Shown: positions 44,840 to 54,265 of the stretch, in pieces
How positions within the stretch are numbered: the stretch's first letter is position 1
How the letters are laid out: each line of letters starts with the position of its first letter
NCBI GenBank assembly: GCA_002418285.1
Contig: DIDT01000061.1
Coordinates: 123,967 to 187,966 of the forward strand
Origin: Phycisphaerales bacterium UBA5793
GTDB lineage: Bacteria > Planctomycetota > Phycisphaerae > Phycisphaerales > UBA5793
DNA: 64,000 nucleotides
Reading direction: 5' to 3'
The notes under the pieces: model-generated
What the model saw: only the letters and a program-made list of their open reading frames with translations
Databases searched by the model: none
Told to the model about the DNA's origin: nothing
Position numbers and translations under genes: made by a program

Positions 44840-46360
44840 TTGGCGGGCGCGACGCAACACGAGGAGCCCGGCGTGCCATACCAACTTGCACCGTTTGCCG
44901 AGATCAAGCTGACCGAACCGCTGCTGCGGCTTCTGGTTGAGGAGCATGAGGAGACGACGCTGCCGACGTGCGATCGGCTGCTGTCGTACTTTCGCAATGA
45001 CGATGAACCGATCCCCGGGCGCGATGGCGCGGTAGACTGGCGGCCGGCGCAGATCGCGGGCCTGCCGGATCGGCTGACGCGGCCGATTGACGGCGCGCCG
45101 CCCAAAGAAATCGTCATCGAAAACGACATCGGCTGGCGCGTGCAGACGGTGGTCGACTACGTCGCCGGTCGCGATGTGGCATTTGTCAGTCGCGCCCGCG
45201 ACGCGCAGCTGGCGCAGACGGTCGGCGAAGTCGTCGAAGCGCTGCTCGAAGCCAACGGCGGCACGGGGCTCATTCAGGAAGCGGTATTGCTCGGTGCGAT
45301 CTACGGTCACGTCGACTTCGTGCTGCGCGTGGGTGATTTGCCACGACGGGAAGCAAAGGCGCAAGCGGGGCTGGATGGGTTGCTGAACGTCGTGCGTTCG
45401 ATGCGGATCGAAGTCATCGAGCGCCCCCGCGCCTTTGCACTGCTCAACCCAACGGACTACCGGCGCATCGATGCCTTCATCATCCACCATGAACGCTGGC
45501 TCAATGACGTGGAAGATGGCGGGTTCCTGTCGCGGCTTGGTTCGTGGATGAAGCGAAGTCGGATTGATGCGCCGCCGCGCCGAGCGACGACGACGGTGAC
45601 GGAGATTATCTCGGCGAGCCATCGGCAGGTGTACGAGGATGAACAACTCGTGCTCTCCGAGCCCAACGCGCTGGGGTTTGTGCCGGCGATTCACATTCAA
45701 CACCAGCGGCGACCTTTCGAGTACGCGGGGTTGGGTGAAATCGAACCGCTGCTGGCGCTGCAGGATGAACTCAACACGCGATTGAGCGATCGGGCGAATC
45801 GAGTCACGCTGCAGAGTTTCAAGATGTACCTCGGGCGCGGTATCGAAGGGTTCGGCGAGCGACCCGTCGGTCCGGGGCAGATGTGGATGACTGACAACCC
45901 CGAGGCGTCGATCCAGGCGTTCGGCGGCGATGCGGAAAGTCCGAGCGAAGACAACCACATCCGCGAGGTGCGCGAAGCCCTGGACAAGATCTCGGCCGTC
46001 ACGCCGCTGGCCGCGGGGTTGATCCGCGCCAAGGTCGGCACGCTGTCGAGTGAGAACGCGATGCGCATCTCGCTGCTGGGCATTCTCAGCAAGACGCTGC
46101 GCCTGCGGCAACTCTACGGGCGCGGGGTGAGCGATCTCATCAGCATGGTACTAACGGCGCTCGACCAGGCGGGGTGGCTGCCAACCGAGCAGTGCGATCG
46201 CTGCGTCGAGCCGCTGTGGGCGCCGCCGATCCCGCAGGATGAATCGCGCGTGCTGGCGGATGCGCTGGTGAAGCGCGACCTGGGCGTGCCGAGCGAAGTG
46301 ATCCTGTCGGAACTGGGGTACGGCGATCGACCGCGCGCCCAGCCGCAGCCGGGCCGGTAG
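44840..46360 (+). CDS. Phage portal-like protein
   Basis: 506-aa protein whose body resembles SPP1 Gp6-type portals. An N-terminal domain leads to LPDRLTRPIDGAPPKEIVIENDIGWRVQTVVDYVAGRDVAFVSRA, a variable stem (ISASHRQVYEDEQLVLSEPNALGFVPAIHIQHQRRPFEYAGLGEIEPLLALQDELNTRLSD) and a C-terminal helical clip and crown. The TTG at 44840 has GGAGG seven bases upstream. A portal forms the dodecameric DNA channel of a phage head. It is first of five colinear head-type genes; no terminase precedes it. Confidence 0.75.
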   Translation: MAGATQHEEPGVPYQLAPFAEIKLTEPLLRLLVEEHEETTLPTCDRLLSYFRNDDEPIPGRDGAVDWRPAQIAGLPDRLTRPIDGAPPKEIVIENDIGWRVQTVVDYVAGRDVAFVSRARDAQLAQTVGEVVEALLEANGGTGLIQEAVLLGAIYGHVDFVLRVGDLPRREAKAQAGLDGLLNVVRSMRIEVIERPRAFALLNPTDYRRIDAFIIHHERWLNDVEDGGFLSRLGSWMKRSRIDAPPRRATTTVTEIISASHRQVYEDEQLVLSEPNALGFVPAIHIQHQRRPFEYAGLGEIEPLLALQDELNTRLSDRANRVTLQSFKMYLGRGIEGFGERPVGPGQMWMTDNPEASIQAFGGDAESPSEDNHIREVREALDKISAVTPLAAGLIRAKVGTLSSENAMRISLLGILSKTLRLRQLYGRGVSDLISMVLTALDQAGWLPTEQCDRCVEPLWAPPIPQDESRVLADALVKRDLGVPSEVILSELGYGDRPRAQPQPGR

Positions 46361-46407
46361 CGGTGTCAGTGAGCCATCTCAATCAAACCTTCATTGGAGT
46401 TGACATC

Positions 46408-46965
46408 ATGAATGAACCCGAACGCGAAGTCGAAAGCATGGAAGAGCCGGCTGCGACCACGTCGCATGAGACGGCCGAGGAAACGGCTGCGGCGCCCGAG
46501 GCATCGCCTCATCTGGTGAACGTGGCCGAGGCGATCCGCTATCGCAAGCGGGCCCAGGCGGCGGAGAAGGAGTTGGCTGAGCTGCGCACGCAACTCGAGG
46601 AGACGCAGGATCAGTCGCGGGCGGTGCAGAATCGCTTGACGGAGGTTGAACGGCGAGCAGCCATCGATGCGCAACTCGTCGAGGCCGGTGTGGCGGATCT
46701 GCAGGCGGCGCGGCTGCTCGTCGAGGCGGCGATGGGCGAGACTGATGGCGTCGAGATCGACGAGGTGGTTGCGGTGGTGCGGCGCGAACGGCCGCAGTTG
46801 TTTCGCAGCACCACGAGCCATGCGACGGCGGCGATGGGGCCGGCAGTGCATGCCGTGGACCATGGCAGCCGCGACATCCAGCGGGCGGCCAATGCAGCGC
46901 GCCGCAGCGGGCACAACGCGGACGTGATGCACTACATGAACCTGCGGCGCAGCGCGCCGCGTTGA
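46408..46965 (+). CDS. Scaffold-like coiled-coil protein
   Basis: 185-aa acidic protein with a flexible E/A-rich head, a coiled coil (about residues 44-85, AEAIRYRKRAQAAEKELAELRTQLEETQDQ) and a basic C-terminal tail (RAANAARRSGHNADVMHYMNLRR). Charged coiled coils with a basic end between portal and capsid genes are typical of phage scaffolding proteins. The ATG at 46408 follows TGGAG. No protease gene is adjacent. Confidence 0.6.
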   Translation: MNEPEREVESMEEPAATTSHETAEETAAAPEASPHLVNVAEAIRYRKRAQAAEKELAELRTQLEETQDQSRAVQNRLTEVERRAAIDAQLVEAGVADLQAARLLVEAAMGETDGVEIDEVVAVVRRERPQLFRSTTSHATAAMGPAVHAVDHGSRDIQRAANAARRSGHNADVMHYMNLRRSAPR

Positions 46966-47074
46966 AGTAAGGCAGATGCGAGGGCGCCAGCGTCCCTCGT
47001 GTCTTTGTCAAGCTTCGGGGGTCTGGCGCCCCACGAGAAGCCAATCGCACACGAAACAATGAAAGGAACACCAC

Positions 47075-48256
47075 ATGCCATTTACCGGAAAGGCGACCTA
47101 CACCGCGGGCGCCACGCTCCCTGAACTTGTCGAGGACGTCTCGGACATCATCGGGATCGTGAGCCCGTTCGAGACGCCGCTGCTCGACCATCTTGGCGAT
47201 CCGCAGCGGCCGGCGATCAGCACTATTCACGAGTGGCTCGAAGACGCGCTGCTGCCCAATCGCGGGCAGATCAACGACGCGACCTACACCGACCCGATGA
47301 CGGACACGACGTTCGGCGTCGATGATGAGTCGATCTTCCAGGTCGGCGATCAGATCCAGGTCGAGGGCAGTCGCGAGGTCATGCTCGTCACCGCCGTCAA
47401 TACCGGACTCGGATCCATCACGGTCGTGCGCGGCTACGGCGGCACGACGGCGGAGAATCTCGCAGACGACCAGGTGCTGCACATCCTCGGCAATGCGGCT
47501 CTCGAGGGCGCCGATCGACCCACGAGCCGATTCACCAATCGCACGAGGCAGCGCAACTACACGCAGATCTACACCGCGAGTGTCGAGGTGTCGGGTTCGC
47601 AGCAGGCGGCGCGGCAGCACGCGCTGGCCGACGAGGCCGACTACCAGAAGCAGCAGCGTTTGCGCGAACTCGTGCGCGACCTGGAGAACTGCGTGATCAA
47701 CGGCACGGCTCCGTCGGCCGACCCGCAGGGCTCGAGCAGCGTGCGGCGCACGATGGATGGGATCATCCGCCGGGTGTCGACGAACATCTTCCAGCCCGGG
47801 GTGGGCGAGATTCCGCCCGGTGAAGGAACGAACTCGGACTTGCTCACCGAGGAAATCCTCAACGCGGCCCTGCGCATCGCATGGGAATCGAGTTCTGGGA
47901 CCATCGACACGATCGTCGTCAACGGCTTTCAGAAGCGGCGCATCAATGCGATGCTCTTTCCGAACCGCACCTACTCGGCCAGCGACGATCGGCTGCGCGA
48001 GTTTGTGTCGGTGTACGAGTCGGACTTTGGCGTGTGCCGGGTGATTCTGAGTCGGTGGGCGCCGCCGGACAGCGTGCTGCTGCTCGATCGGTCGCGTCTC
48101 GCGGTGATGCCGCTTGGCGGGCGCAGCTTCCACTACAAGCCGCTGAGCAGCACGGGCGACTCGGAAGTCGGTGAACTCATCGGCGAGTACACGCTGGAGA
48201 TGCGCAACGAAAACGCGCATGCGTTGATCCAGGGGCTCGGCACTTCGCCGTCGTAA
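47075..48256 (+). CDS. Major capsid protein, DUF5309/SU10 type
   Basis: 393-aa HK97-fold-type capsid protein. The N-terminal VEDVSDIIGIVSPFETPLLDHLG, the EWLEDALLP block, and SVEVSGSQQAARQHALADEADYQKQQRLRELVRDLENCVINGTA, followed by RRTMDGIIRRVSTN, match the SU10 major head protein / DUF5309 family. Residues about 85-135 form a small beta insertion (FQVGDQIQVEG...TVVRGYGGTTAE). A GAAAGGA ribosome site precedes the ATG. It appears intact. Confidence 0.85.
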   Translation: MPFTGKATYTAGATLPELVEDVSDIIGIVSPFETPLLDHLGDPQRPAISTIHEWLEDALLPNRGQINDATYTDPMTDTTFGVDDESIFQVGDQIQVEGSREVMLVTAVNTGLGSITVVRGYGGTTAENLADDQVLHILGNAALEGADRPTSRFTNRTRQRNYTQIYTASVEVSGSQQAARQHALADEADYQKQQRLRELVRDLENCVINGTAPSADPQGSSSVRRTMDGIIRRVSTNIFQPGVGEIPPGEGTNSDLLTEEILNAALRIAWESSSGTIDTIVVNGFQKRRINAMLFPNRTYSASDDRLREFVSVYESDFGVCRVILSRWAPPDSVLLLDRSRLAVMPLGGRSFHYKPLSSTGDSEVGELIGEYTLEMRNENAHALIQGLGTSPS

Positions 48257-48333
48257 GTCTTCTCTCCTCCCGCTCCCGGTCGCGGGCCTGACGGTTCGCG
48301 GCCGGTTTTCAATCTAATGAATCGAGGCGACAC

Positions 48334-48981
48334 ATGTCATTTGCAACTGATCGTGATCTGCTGGTGCTCGAACCGAACCTGTTTCGCGATATCGCATTCG
48401 CTTCGCAACTGCTCGCGAGCGGTACGGACGGGGTGGTGTCGGGCACGTCGTTTACCTCCGCGTCGGCGGACTTCGTGGCGGTCGGCGTGGCGGCGGGGCA
48501 TGTCGTGCGGATCGACGACCTCGCGATCGAGGTCATCGATGTCGTGTCGTCGACGGAACTGACGGTGTCGCTCTTGCGGGCGCATTCGGAAGACCCGGCC
48601 GTTCCTCCGCCGGCCGGAGTGGCGCTGGCGTACGTCGTGCGTTCGTTCCTGCCGCAACTGGAGATGGTGCATCGGCAGGTCATGCGGGCGGCGGGCATTG
48701 AGCCGGACGGCGTCGGTGAGCCGAGCGATGCGGCAACGGTTGATGACGTACTGAACGGCGACGAGATCGCGATGGTCGAAGCACTTGGCGCGCTCGATGA
48801 GATTTTCGCCTCGGCGGCTTCGATGCTTGCCGATGAGCCGTATCTGCGGTTGCGCGCAGCGTCATACCGCGAGCGATTCTCGTCGGCGCGGCAGCGGGCG
48901 CGGGTGCGGCTGGATCTCGATGGCGATGGTGTGGTTGATGTCGTCCGGCATCTGAATGTCGTCCAGTTTGTCCGGTGGTGA
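48334..48981 (+). CDS. Putative head-completion/connector protein
   Basis: 215-aa protein of unknown family immediately after the capsid gene. An N-terminal beta-rich part (FTSASADFVAVGVAAGHVVRIDDLAIEVIDVVSSTELTVSLL) leads to a helical part with NGDEIAMVEALGALDEIFASAASML. Position and mixed alpha/beta make-up suggest a head-to-tail connector. The link is by position only; no motif proves it. GAGGCGAC precedes the ATG. Confidence 0.55.
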   Translation: MSFATDRDLLVLEPNLFRDIAFASQLLASGTDGVVSGTSFTSASADFVAVGVAAGHVVRIDDLAIEVIDVVSSTELTVSLLRAHSEDPAVPPPAGVALAYVVRSFLPQLEMVHRQVMRAAGIEPDGVGEPSDAATVDDVLNGDEIAMVEALGALDEIFASAASMLADEPYLRLRAASYRERFSSARQRARVRLDLDGDGVVDVVRHLNVVQFVRW

Positions 48982-49028
48982 GGAATGACGGGAAACTTCA
49001 TCGGAGATCGAAATGAAAGGTGGCAACT

Positions 49029-49337
49029 GTGGAAGAGACGATCGTGCAGCATCTGGCCCAATTGGGGGCCGCAGGACTGATGGGACTGCTGTGGGTGCTC
49101 GAGCGCCGGCATGGGTCGCAGCGCGAGCGTGAACTGACCGAGGCGCATCTGCGGATCATGGAGAATCGCACGGAACTGGGCGAACTCATCGGCGTGGTGA
49201 AAGACAATACGGCCGCGCTGAGCGCGGTGCACGGCGGCCAGGAGCGGCTTTCGCGGGCGTGCGAGCAGGTGGCAGTGGAGTTGCGCCAGGCACGGGCGGC
49301 CGGGCCGCGCGGGCGATCATTGGATCAAGCGGGCTGA
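49029..49337 (+). CDS. Small single-helix membrane protein
   Basis: 102-aa protein. One hydrophobic segment (about residues 8-24, HLAQLGAAGLMGLLWVLE) precedes a charged coiled-coil tail (ERELTEAHLRIMENRTELGELIGVVKDN). Its shape resembles small phage holin-like or membrane-associated proteins next to head genes. The GTG at 49029 has AAAGGTGG upstream. No lysin follows, so a holin role is not supported. The next gene, a lipoprotein, is 66 bases away. Confidence 0.5.
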   Translation: MEETIVQHLAQLGAAGLMGLLWVLERRHGSQRERELTEAHLRIMENRTELGELIGVVKDNTAALSAVHGGQERLSRACEQVAVELRQARAAGPRGRSLDQAG

Positions 49338-49403
49338 GGGCTTCTATCGTACTGCAGAGGATGGATCTCCAGGCGGGCGCGGACCCGTCGCCATCAACCA
49401 GCC

Positions 49404-50003
49404 ATGAAACGATCCTGCAGCATCCTGGTCGCGGCTCTTGTGCTCCTTGGGGCCCTCGCGGGTTGCGGGGAAAAGCACGAGATTTCGGGTCAGCGGCTCG
49501 AGAGTCCGCCGGTGGCGCCAATGACCGAGGAGTCAGGCGAATCCGGCGCAGCGAGCAACCAGGCCGCCGGCAGCGATCGGCCAGGTTCGGCGCAATCGAG
49601 CGAGACCAGGCCGAATCAAGCTCGACTGACAAACTGGCCGTTTCGGCCGGCGTCGTTGCGGCTCCACCCGCTCACGCACGCGCTGCGCAACGAAGGCGTG
49701 GTCTCGGTGGTCGAAGCCCGCATCGAGTTCTTCGATCGGTTCGGCCACACGACCAAGGGGCTGGGGCTTGTCCGATTTGAGTTGCGGGCCGGCGATGGCG
49801 ACGGCAGGCGGCTGGCGTCCTGGGAAATCGACGTGCGCGAGGTCGAGGAGAACATGCGCCACTATGACGATGTGACGCGCACGTACCTGTTTCGCCTGGG
49901 GCTGGAAGGAGTGGAGGATCTGCCTGACAGCGCACGGCTGGAAGTCGTGGCCACCATGCCCGATCAGCGGCTCACGGGATCGATGAAGATCGCGCTGCGG
50001 TAG
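49404..50003 (+). CDS. Putative lipoprotein with beta-rich domain
   Basis: 199-aa protein with a lipoprotein signal (MKRSCSILVAALVLLGALAGC, lipobox LAGC). A Ser/Gly/Glu-rich linker (30-75) is followed by a domain with NEGVVSVVEARIEFFDRFGHTTKGLGLVRFEL and HYDDVTRTYLFRLGLEG, a beta-sandwich style seen in planctomycete exported proteins. It does not look phage-derived. Convergent with efp downstream. Confidence 0.7.
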   Translation: MKRSCSILVAALVLLGALAGCGEKHEISGQRLESPPVAPMTEESGESGAASNQAAGSDRPGSAQSSETRPNQARLTNWPFRPASLRLHPLTHALRNEGVVSVVEARIEFFDRFGHTTKGLGLVRFELRAGDGDGRRLASWEIDVREVEENMRHYDDVTRTYLFRLGLEGVEDLPDSARLEVVATMPDQRLTGSMKIALR

Positions 50004-50057
50004 GTGGCATGTGGCTCCGCCGGACCGGGGTGAATTGTTCGACTGGTGCGACGTTCG

Positions 50058-50618
50058 CTATTCCTTCGCGCGGCTCTGGTAGGAGCCGTCGGCGGTGCTG
50101 ATGCGGACGAGCTCGCCTTCGCCGATGAAGGGCGGCACGCGCGTCTTGAGGCCAGTTTCGAGCGTGGCCTCCTTCAACTGGTTGGTCGCGGTGGCGCCCT
50201 TGATGGCGGGCGTGGTTTCGGTGATGACCAGATCGACGGTCGCGGGCAGTTCGATGGTGAGCGGCTTGCCTTCGCACACGAGCACGTTGGCGACGGTGTT
50301 GGGTTTCATGTACTGCATCGCGTCGCCGAGGAAATCATCGCTGAGGGTGATCTGGTCATAGGTGACGTTGTCCATGAAGACGTGGCCGGTCGAGTCGGTG
50401 TAGAGGTATTCCATCTCGCGGCGGTCGAGATCGATCTGTTCGATGTCTTCGCCAGATCGGAAGCGTTTTTCCATGACCAGGCCGGTCTGGACGTTCTTGA
50501 GGCGCAAGTTGACCATGGCGCGCCAGTTGCCGGGCGTGATGTGCTGGAACTGGGTGATGATGTACATGTTCCCATCAATACGGACGGCATTGCCGGGGCG
50601 CAGATCGGTGGACTTCAT
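50058..50618 (-). CDS. efp: Elongation factor P
   Basis: 186-aa three-domain translation factor that relieves ribosome stalling at polyproline. KOW-type start MKSTDLRPGNAVRIDG, the OB domains with YLYTDSTGHVFMDN and the ending STADGSYQSRAKE fit EF-P. The modification loop reads ITPGNWRAM, with Asn31 where E. coli has Lys34 (PGKGQA). Similar PGN loops occur in PVC-group EF-P (recollection). The ATG at 50618 matches the family start. No EF-P modification genes are in the window. Confidence 0.95.
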   Translation of the reverse strand: MKSTDLRPGNAVRIDGNMYIITQFQHITPGNWRAMVNLRLKNVQTGLVMEKRFRSGEDIEQIDLDRREMEYLYTDSTGHVFMDNVTYDQITLSDDFLGDAMQYMKPNTVANVLVCEGKPLTIELPATVDLVITETTPAIKGATATNQLKEATLETGLKTRVPPFIGEGELVRISTADGSYQSRAKE

Positions 50619-50828
50619 GGGTGTTTTTCTCCCGCCGCGTCGTTGGCGGCGCATTTGCGAATCGAGCGGGGATCATATGCGCGGCGGGCCGCCGCGTCGT
50701 CCCGGGTGCGCCACAGGCGGTGATGGCGGGCCGAAGGGTTGATGACCGGGGCGCGGCCTCGGGGTGGCCTAGGATGAAATGGTCGGAGAAAGCAGACGCC
50801 GGCTTCCCGAATCAACGGAGAGTGATCG

Positions 50829-52781
50829 ATGCTCGAAGGGCGCAAAGGCACATTGAGCCGCGTCTGGTTGTCGTTGCTGGTGACGGCGGCGGTTTCCGGT
50901 GGCGCGCTGGCTTGTTTGCAGGATCCGCCGGACCCGTCGGTGACAGGTGGGGATGCCGCCGCGTCAGCGCCGAGTGCAGCTGCGCCGTCCGCCGGCGAAG
51001 AGCCGGATATCAGGTTGCCCCTGGCGGGTATCGTGCACGAAGAGGGGCTCTGTTATATGGCCCGAATTCCGCTGATCGTGCCCAACGAGCGCGATGAGGG
51101 CCAGACGGGCATTCGGCTCTTTGAGGACGATGTCGAACTGACGAAAGCCGACACGCATCATGCGGACATCCGCGAAGCGGGAGGAGGCGGATTCTCGCAA
51201 TGGGGCGAGACGCTCTACTTCTCGTCAACAGACGGCAGCGATCCGACGACCAATGGTCGACGTTACACGATCGTCTTTCCGCGCCGGACGATCATCGATC
51301 AACTGAGCTGGGATTTCGTTCGCATCGCCGACATTCCCGTGGACGCGATTCGCAGCGGAACCGGGTGCGAGTTCATCTACGACCTGCCGCCCGTGATCTC
51401 GGGTTGGCCATCTGATGTCGAGACGCTCAATGGATCGCGGCTGATCGTGCTAGAGGATGGCGCGCCGCTGTCTCATCCCCACAGCCGGGCCGACCTCATC
51501 TCGTTGGAAGGGGGAGGGCGATACCAGCACTACGGCAATGAATTGCGTTTCTCGACATCGGACAACAGCAACCCCAAGACGAATGGCCGGGTGTACTCGA
51601 TTGCGCTGGGTGATCTTCCCGACAATCGCTTCGTCGATCCGCTGGTCGGCATCATGCCGAATCTGCGCGAATCTCTGCCAGCTCCGGTGCTTGATTGGCC
51701 GACCGAGGGTGAAGTGATCACCGAAGCGCGACCCACTCTTCGCGTCAAGGATCCTGATCCATCGCTGCTTTATTACTGGGAACTTGACGTGGTTCCGACG
51801 TTTGATTCGGCGAATCTGCATCGTTCGCCGCGCACGAGGCAGTCGCGCGCCGGCGGAAACCCACTGCGGGTGCTCGATCGGGAGCCGTCGTTTGCGCCGG
51901 AGTTCACGCCGCCCTACCGGCTCGGCGCTTTGGCGCCGCTCATTACCAATCGTGGCGCCTGGCAATACACGCAGATCATGGCGGCGCGACTCGGGTATGC
52001 CTTGCCGACGGGCGCCGATGAGTTGAGGGAGGTCTTTGCTTACATCTCATCCCAGTTCTACCCGGTGGCGGAATCTGCTCAAATTCGCGAACCCGAGGAC
52101 ACCTGGCGTCGCGATCGAGGATTCTGTGTCTCGGTGAACTACCTCGCGAGCCAGATCCTCGAAGATCTGGGGTATCATGCGCGGCGAGTGCAGGTTGACG
52201 CGCCATCTTCGGATGAAGCGGATGCCGCGCCGATATCGAGCCACTCTTCGATGGAGGTTTTTTGCGACGGTCGCTGGTCCATCTTTGATCCCTGGCTCGG
52301 GTTCTACCTCGACGGTGTTTCGTATGAATCGCTTGCGGCCACAACAGACCAACCGCGTTTTCTGGCGTTGCGGTATCCACCGCGTCCAGGGGCGAAGGTT
52401 GAAGACTGGCTTCCGTTGTATCTGAGCGATTATGCTCGCGGCCGGCGCTACGACCGGTTCGACAGTTGGTTCGTGGACCTGTCGAGCTCCGCTGCGGAGC
52501 GCATTGCCTTTAGCGGTGAGCCAGCCGAGATTCCCGATCCACAGTCATCTGTGCTCTGGCGGAAAGAGCAGATGCAGGTCTGGGTCCGAGTGAGGAGCGT
52601 GGCGCTTACGCCTGAGGTCGTGCTCACGGGAATGCTGCCGCGTCCGGAGGCCATGAACTTTCACGAGCAGGAGATCGACGTCTCCCCCTGGACGACGGTG
52701 TCGTTCACGATCGACCTGGCGAAGGCATACGGGTTCGAAGTGCCGTTGGAGGAAAGCCCGGGGGCCGAACCGGCGGAGTGA
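50829..52781 (+). CDS. Exported transglutaminase-like protein
   Basis: 650-aa protein. The N terminus MLEGRKGTLSRVWLSLLVTA ends in GALAC, a possible lipobox. The first 270 residues are beta-rich and contain two copies of a block, GGRYQHYGNELRFSTSDNSNPKTNGR and its earlier relative GGGFSQWGETLYFSSTDGSDPTTNGR, so there is an internal duplication. A transglutaminase-like core follows at about residues 380-530, with Cys in RDRGFCVSVNYLASQILEDLGYHARRV, His in SSHSSMEVF and Asp in WSIFDPW, the standard triad. A role in extracellular peptide or polysaccharide processing is possible; the layout recalls heparinase-associated transglutaminases (weak). Confidence 0.8.
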   Translation: MLEGRKGTLSRVWLSLLVTAAVSGGALACLQDPPDPSVTGGDAAASAPSAAAPSAGEEPDIRLPLAGIVHEEGLCYMARIPLIVPNERDEGQTGIRLFEDDVELTKADTHHADIREAGGGGFSQWGETLYFSSTDGSDPTTNGRRYTIVFPRRTIIDQLSWDFVRIADIPVDAIRSGTGCEFIYDLPPVISGWPSDVETLNGSRLIVLEDGAPLSHPHSRADLISLEGGGRYQHYGNELRFSTSDNSNPKTNGRVYSIALGDLPDNRFVDPLVGIMPNLRESLPAPVLDWPTEGEVITEARPTLRVKDPDPSLLYYWELDVVPTFDSANLHRSPRTRQSRAGGNPLRVLDREPSFAPEFTPPYRLGALAPLITNRGAWQYTQIMAARLGYALPTGADELREVFAYISSQFYPVAESAQIREPEDTWRRDRGFCVSVNYLASQILEDLGYHARRVQVDAPSSDEADAAPISSHSSMEVFCDGRWSIFDPWLGFYLDGVSYESLAATTDQPRFLALRYPPRPGAKVEDWLPLYLSDYARGRRYDRFDSWFVDLSSSAAERIAFSGEPAEIPDPQSSVLWRKEQMQVWVRVRSVALTPEVVLTGMLPRPEAMNFHEQEIDVSPWTTVSFTIDLAKAYGFEVPLEESPGAEPAE

Positions 52782-52848
52782 GGCTGGCGATTGCCGCCGG
52801 GCACTACGCGACCGACGATTCGTGCGGCCGCACTATGATCTGCCAGTG

Positions 52849-54036
52849 ATGCGCGCGATCTATCTCGACCACAACGCGACGACCCGGCCCGCCGAAGAAG
52901 TCATCGAGGCGATGGCGGAGGCGATGCGCAGCGACTGGAGCAACCCGTCAAGCGTGCATCGTTTCGGCCAGCAGGCGCGGGCGCGTGTCGAACTGGCGCG
53001 CGAGTCGGTGGCGCGTCTCATCAATGCGGCGCCCGGTGAAATCGTGTTCACCTCCAGCGGGACCGAGTCGTGCAATCTGGCGATCTTCGGTGTGGTGAGG
53101 CGGCATCCCCATCGCACCACGGTTATCACCACGCCCGTCGAGCACTCCGCTGTGCGCGAACCTATCGAGCGGCTGGAGAAGGAGGGCTTCACGATTGTTC
53201 GTCTTCCGGTGTCGCGCGAAGGGTTGATCAACCCGGATGACCTTGCAGCAGTGATGCAGGAACATGGCGGGAAGGTCGCGCTGATTTCGATCCTCTGGGC
53301 GAACAACGAAACGGGTGTCATCCAGCCGATGGCTGATCTGCTGGGCGTGGCCCGGGAGCATGACAGCAAGGCAGTCTTTCACACGGACGCGGTGCAGTGG
53401 GTGGGCAAGATGCCGACTGATGTGCGGACGCTGCCGGTCGATCTGCTGAGTTTCGCCGGGCACAAGTTCCACGGACCCAAGGGCGTCGGCGGTTTGTTTG
53501 TGCGAAAGGGCGTGCGACTGCAGCCGCAGATTCTTGGCGGGCCGCACGAGCGCGAGCGGCGCGGCGGGACGGAAGATGTGCCGGGCATCATCGGGCTGGG
53601 CGTGGCCGCCGAACTGGCAATGAAGCAGTTCGCGGTTCGCGGTGGTCACGCGGCGGCGCTGGAGACCGCCGCCCGGCGCGATCGGTTGGAGCGGCGACTT
53701 CTTGATGAGATCCCCGGCAGCGTGGTCAACGGCGCGACCGAACCGACTAAGCGCATGTGGAACACGACCAACATCGGTTTCGACCGGCTCGAAGCGGAGG
53801 CGATCCTGCTCGGGCTGAGCGAGCGCGGCGTGTTCGCATCAGCCGGAGCCGCGTGCAGCAGCGGCTCGCTTGATCCTTCTCCCATCTTGCTGGCGATGGG
53901 AATCGACGAGCGCATCGCGCACGGATCGATTCGCCTGAGCCTGGCGCAAGAGACGACGGATGCTGAAGTTGAGAGCGCGGCCGAGACAATCGTCCAGGTG
54001 GTGCAGCGCCTGCAGCGCGTGCTGCCCGTGGGTTGA
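52849..54036 (+). CDS. Cysteine desulfurase (NifS/IscS family)
   Basis: 395-aa PLP enzyme that takes sulfur from cysteine for Fe-S clusters and tRNA thiolation. YLDHNATTRPAEEVIEAM opens the domain, the PLP Lys is in SFAGHKFHGPKGVG, and the catalytic Cys is in SAGAACSSGSLDPS. Length and motifs match group I IscS/NifS. I choose the ATG at 52849, where the conserved sequence begins; an in-frame ATG does not precede it by a convincing ribosome site. No iscU/iscA neighbours. Confidence 0.93.
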   Translation: MRAIYLDHNATTRPAEEVIEAMAEAMRSDWSNPSSVHRFGQQARARVELARESVARLINAAPGEIVFTSSGTESCNLAIFGVVRRHPHRTTVITTPVEHSAVREPIERLEKEGFTIVRLPVSREGLINPDDLAAVMQEHGGKVALISILWANNETGVIQPMADLLGVAREHDSKAVFHTDAVQWVGKMPTDVRTLPVDLLSFAGHKFHGPKGVGGLFVRKGVRLQPQILGGPHERERRGGTEDVPGIIGLGVAAELAMKQFAVRGGHAAALETAARRDRLERRLLDEIPGSVVNGATEPTKRMWNTTNIGFDRLEAEAILLGLSERGVFASAGAACSSGSLDPSPILLAMGIDERIAHGSIRLSLAQETTDAEVESAAETIVQVVQRLQRVLPVG

Positions 54037-54265
54037 ACGAGCCGCGTTGTCAATCGCGCAAGAGTTGCGCGATCTCTGCGCCTCTCCTTCGATTTTCTTC
54101 TATTTGGATGTTTGGAAGCGGTGATTTCGCGGATGCCTCACGTTTTTGACGATGTATTCCCGGACCCGCTCCGGACGCTCCTGCTTATGGAGTCGGCGGG
54201 TCTCGACGCGTTGACGCGGCGGCGCACAATTCGCCGCGGTCGACAGAGGAGTGCAAGTCAAGATC

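Noticed and set aside
44840..49337. Complete prophage with attachment sites
   Set aside because: No integrase, terminase, tail or lysis genes and no flanking direct repeats were seen.
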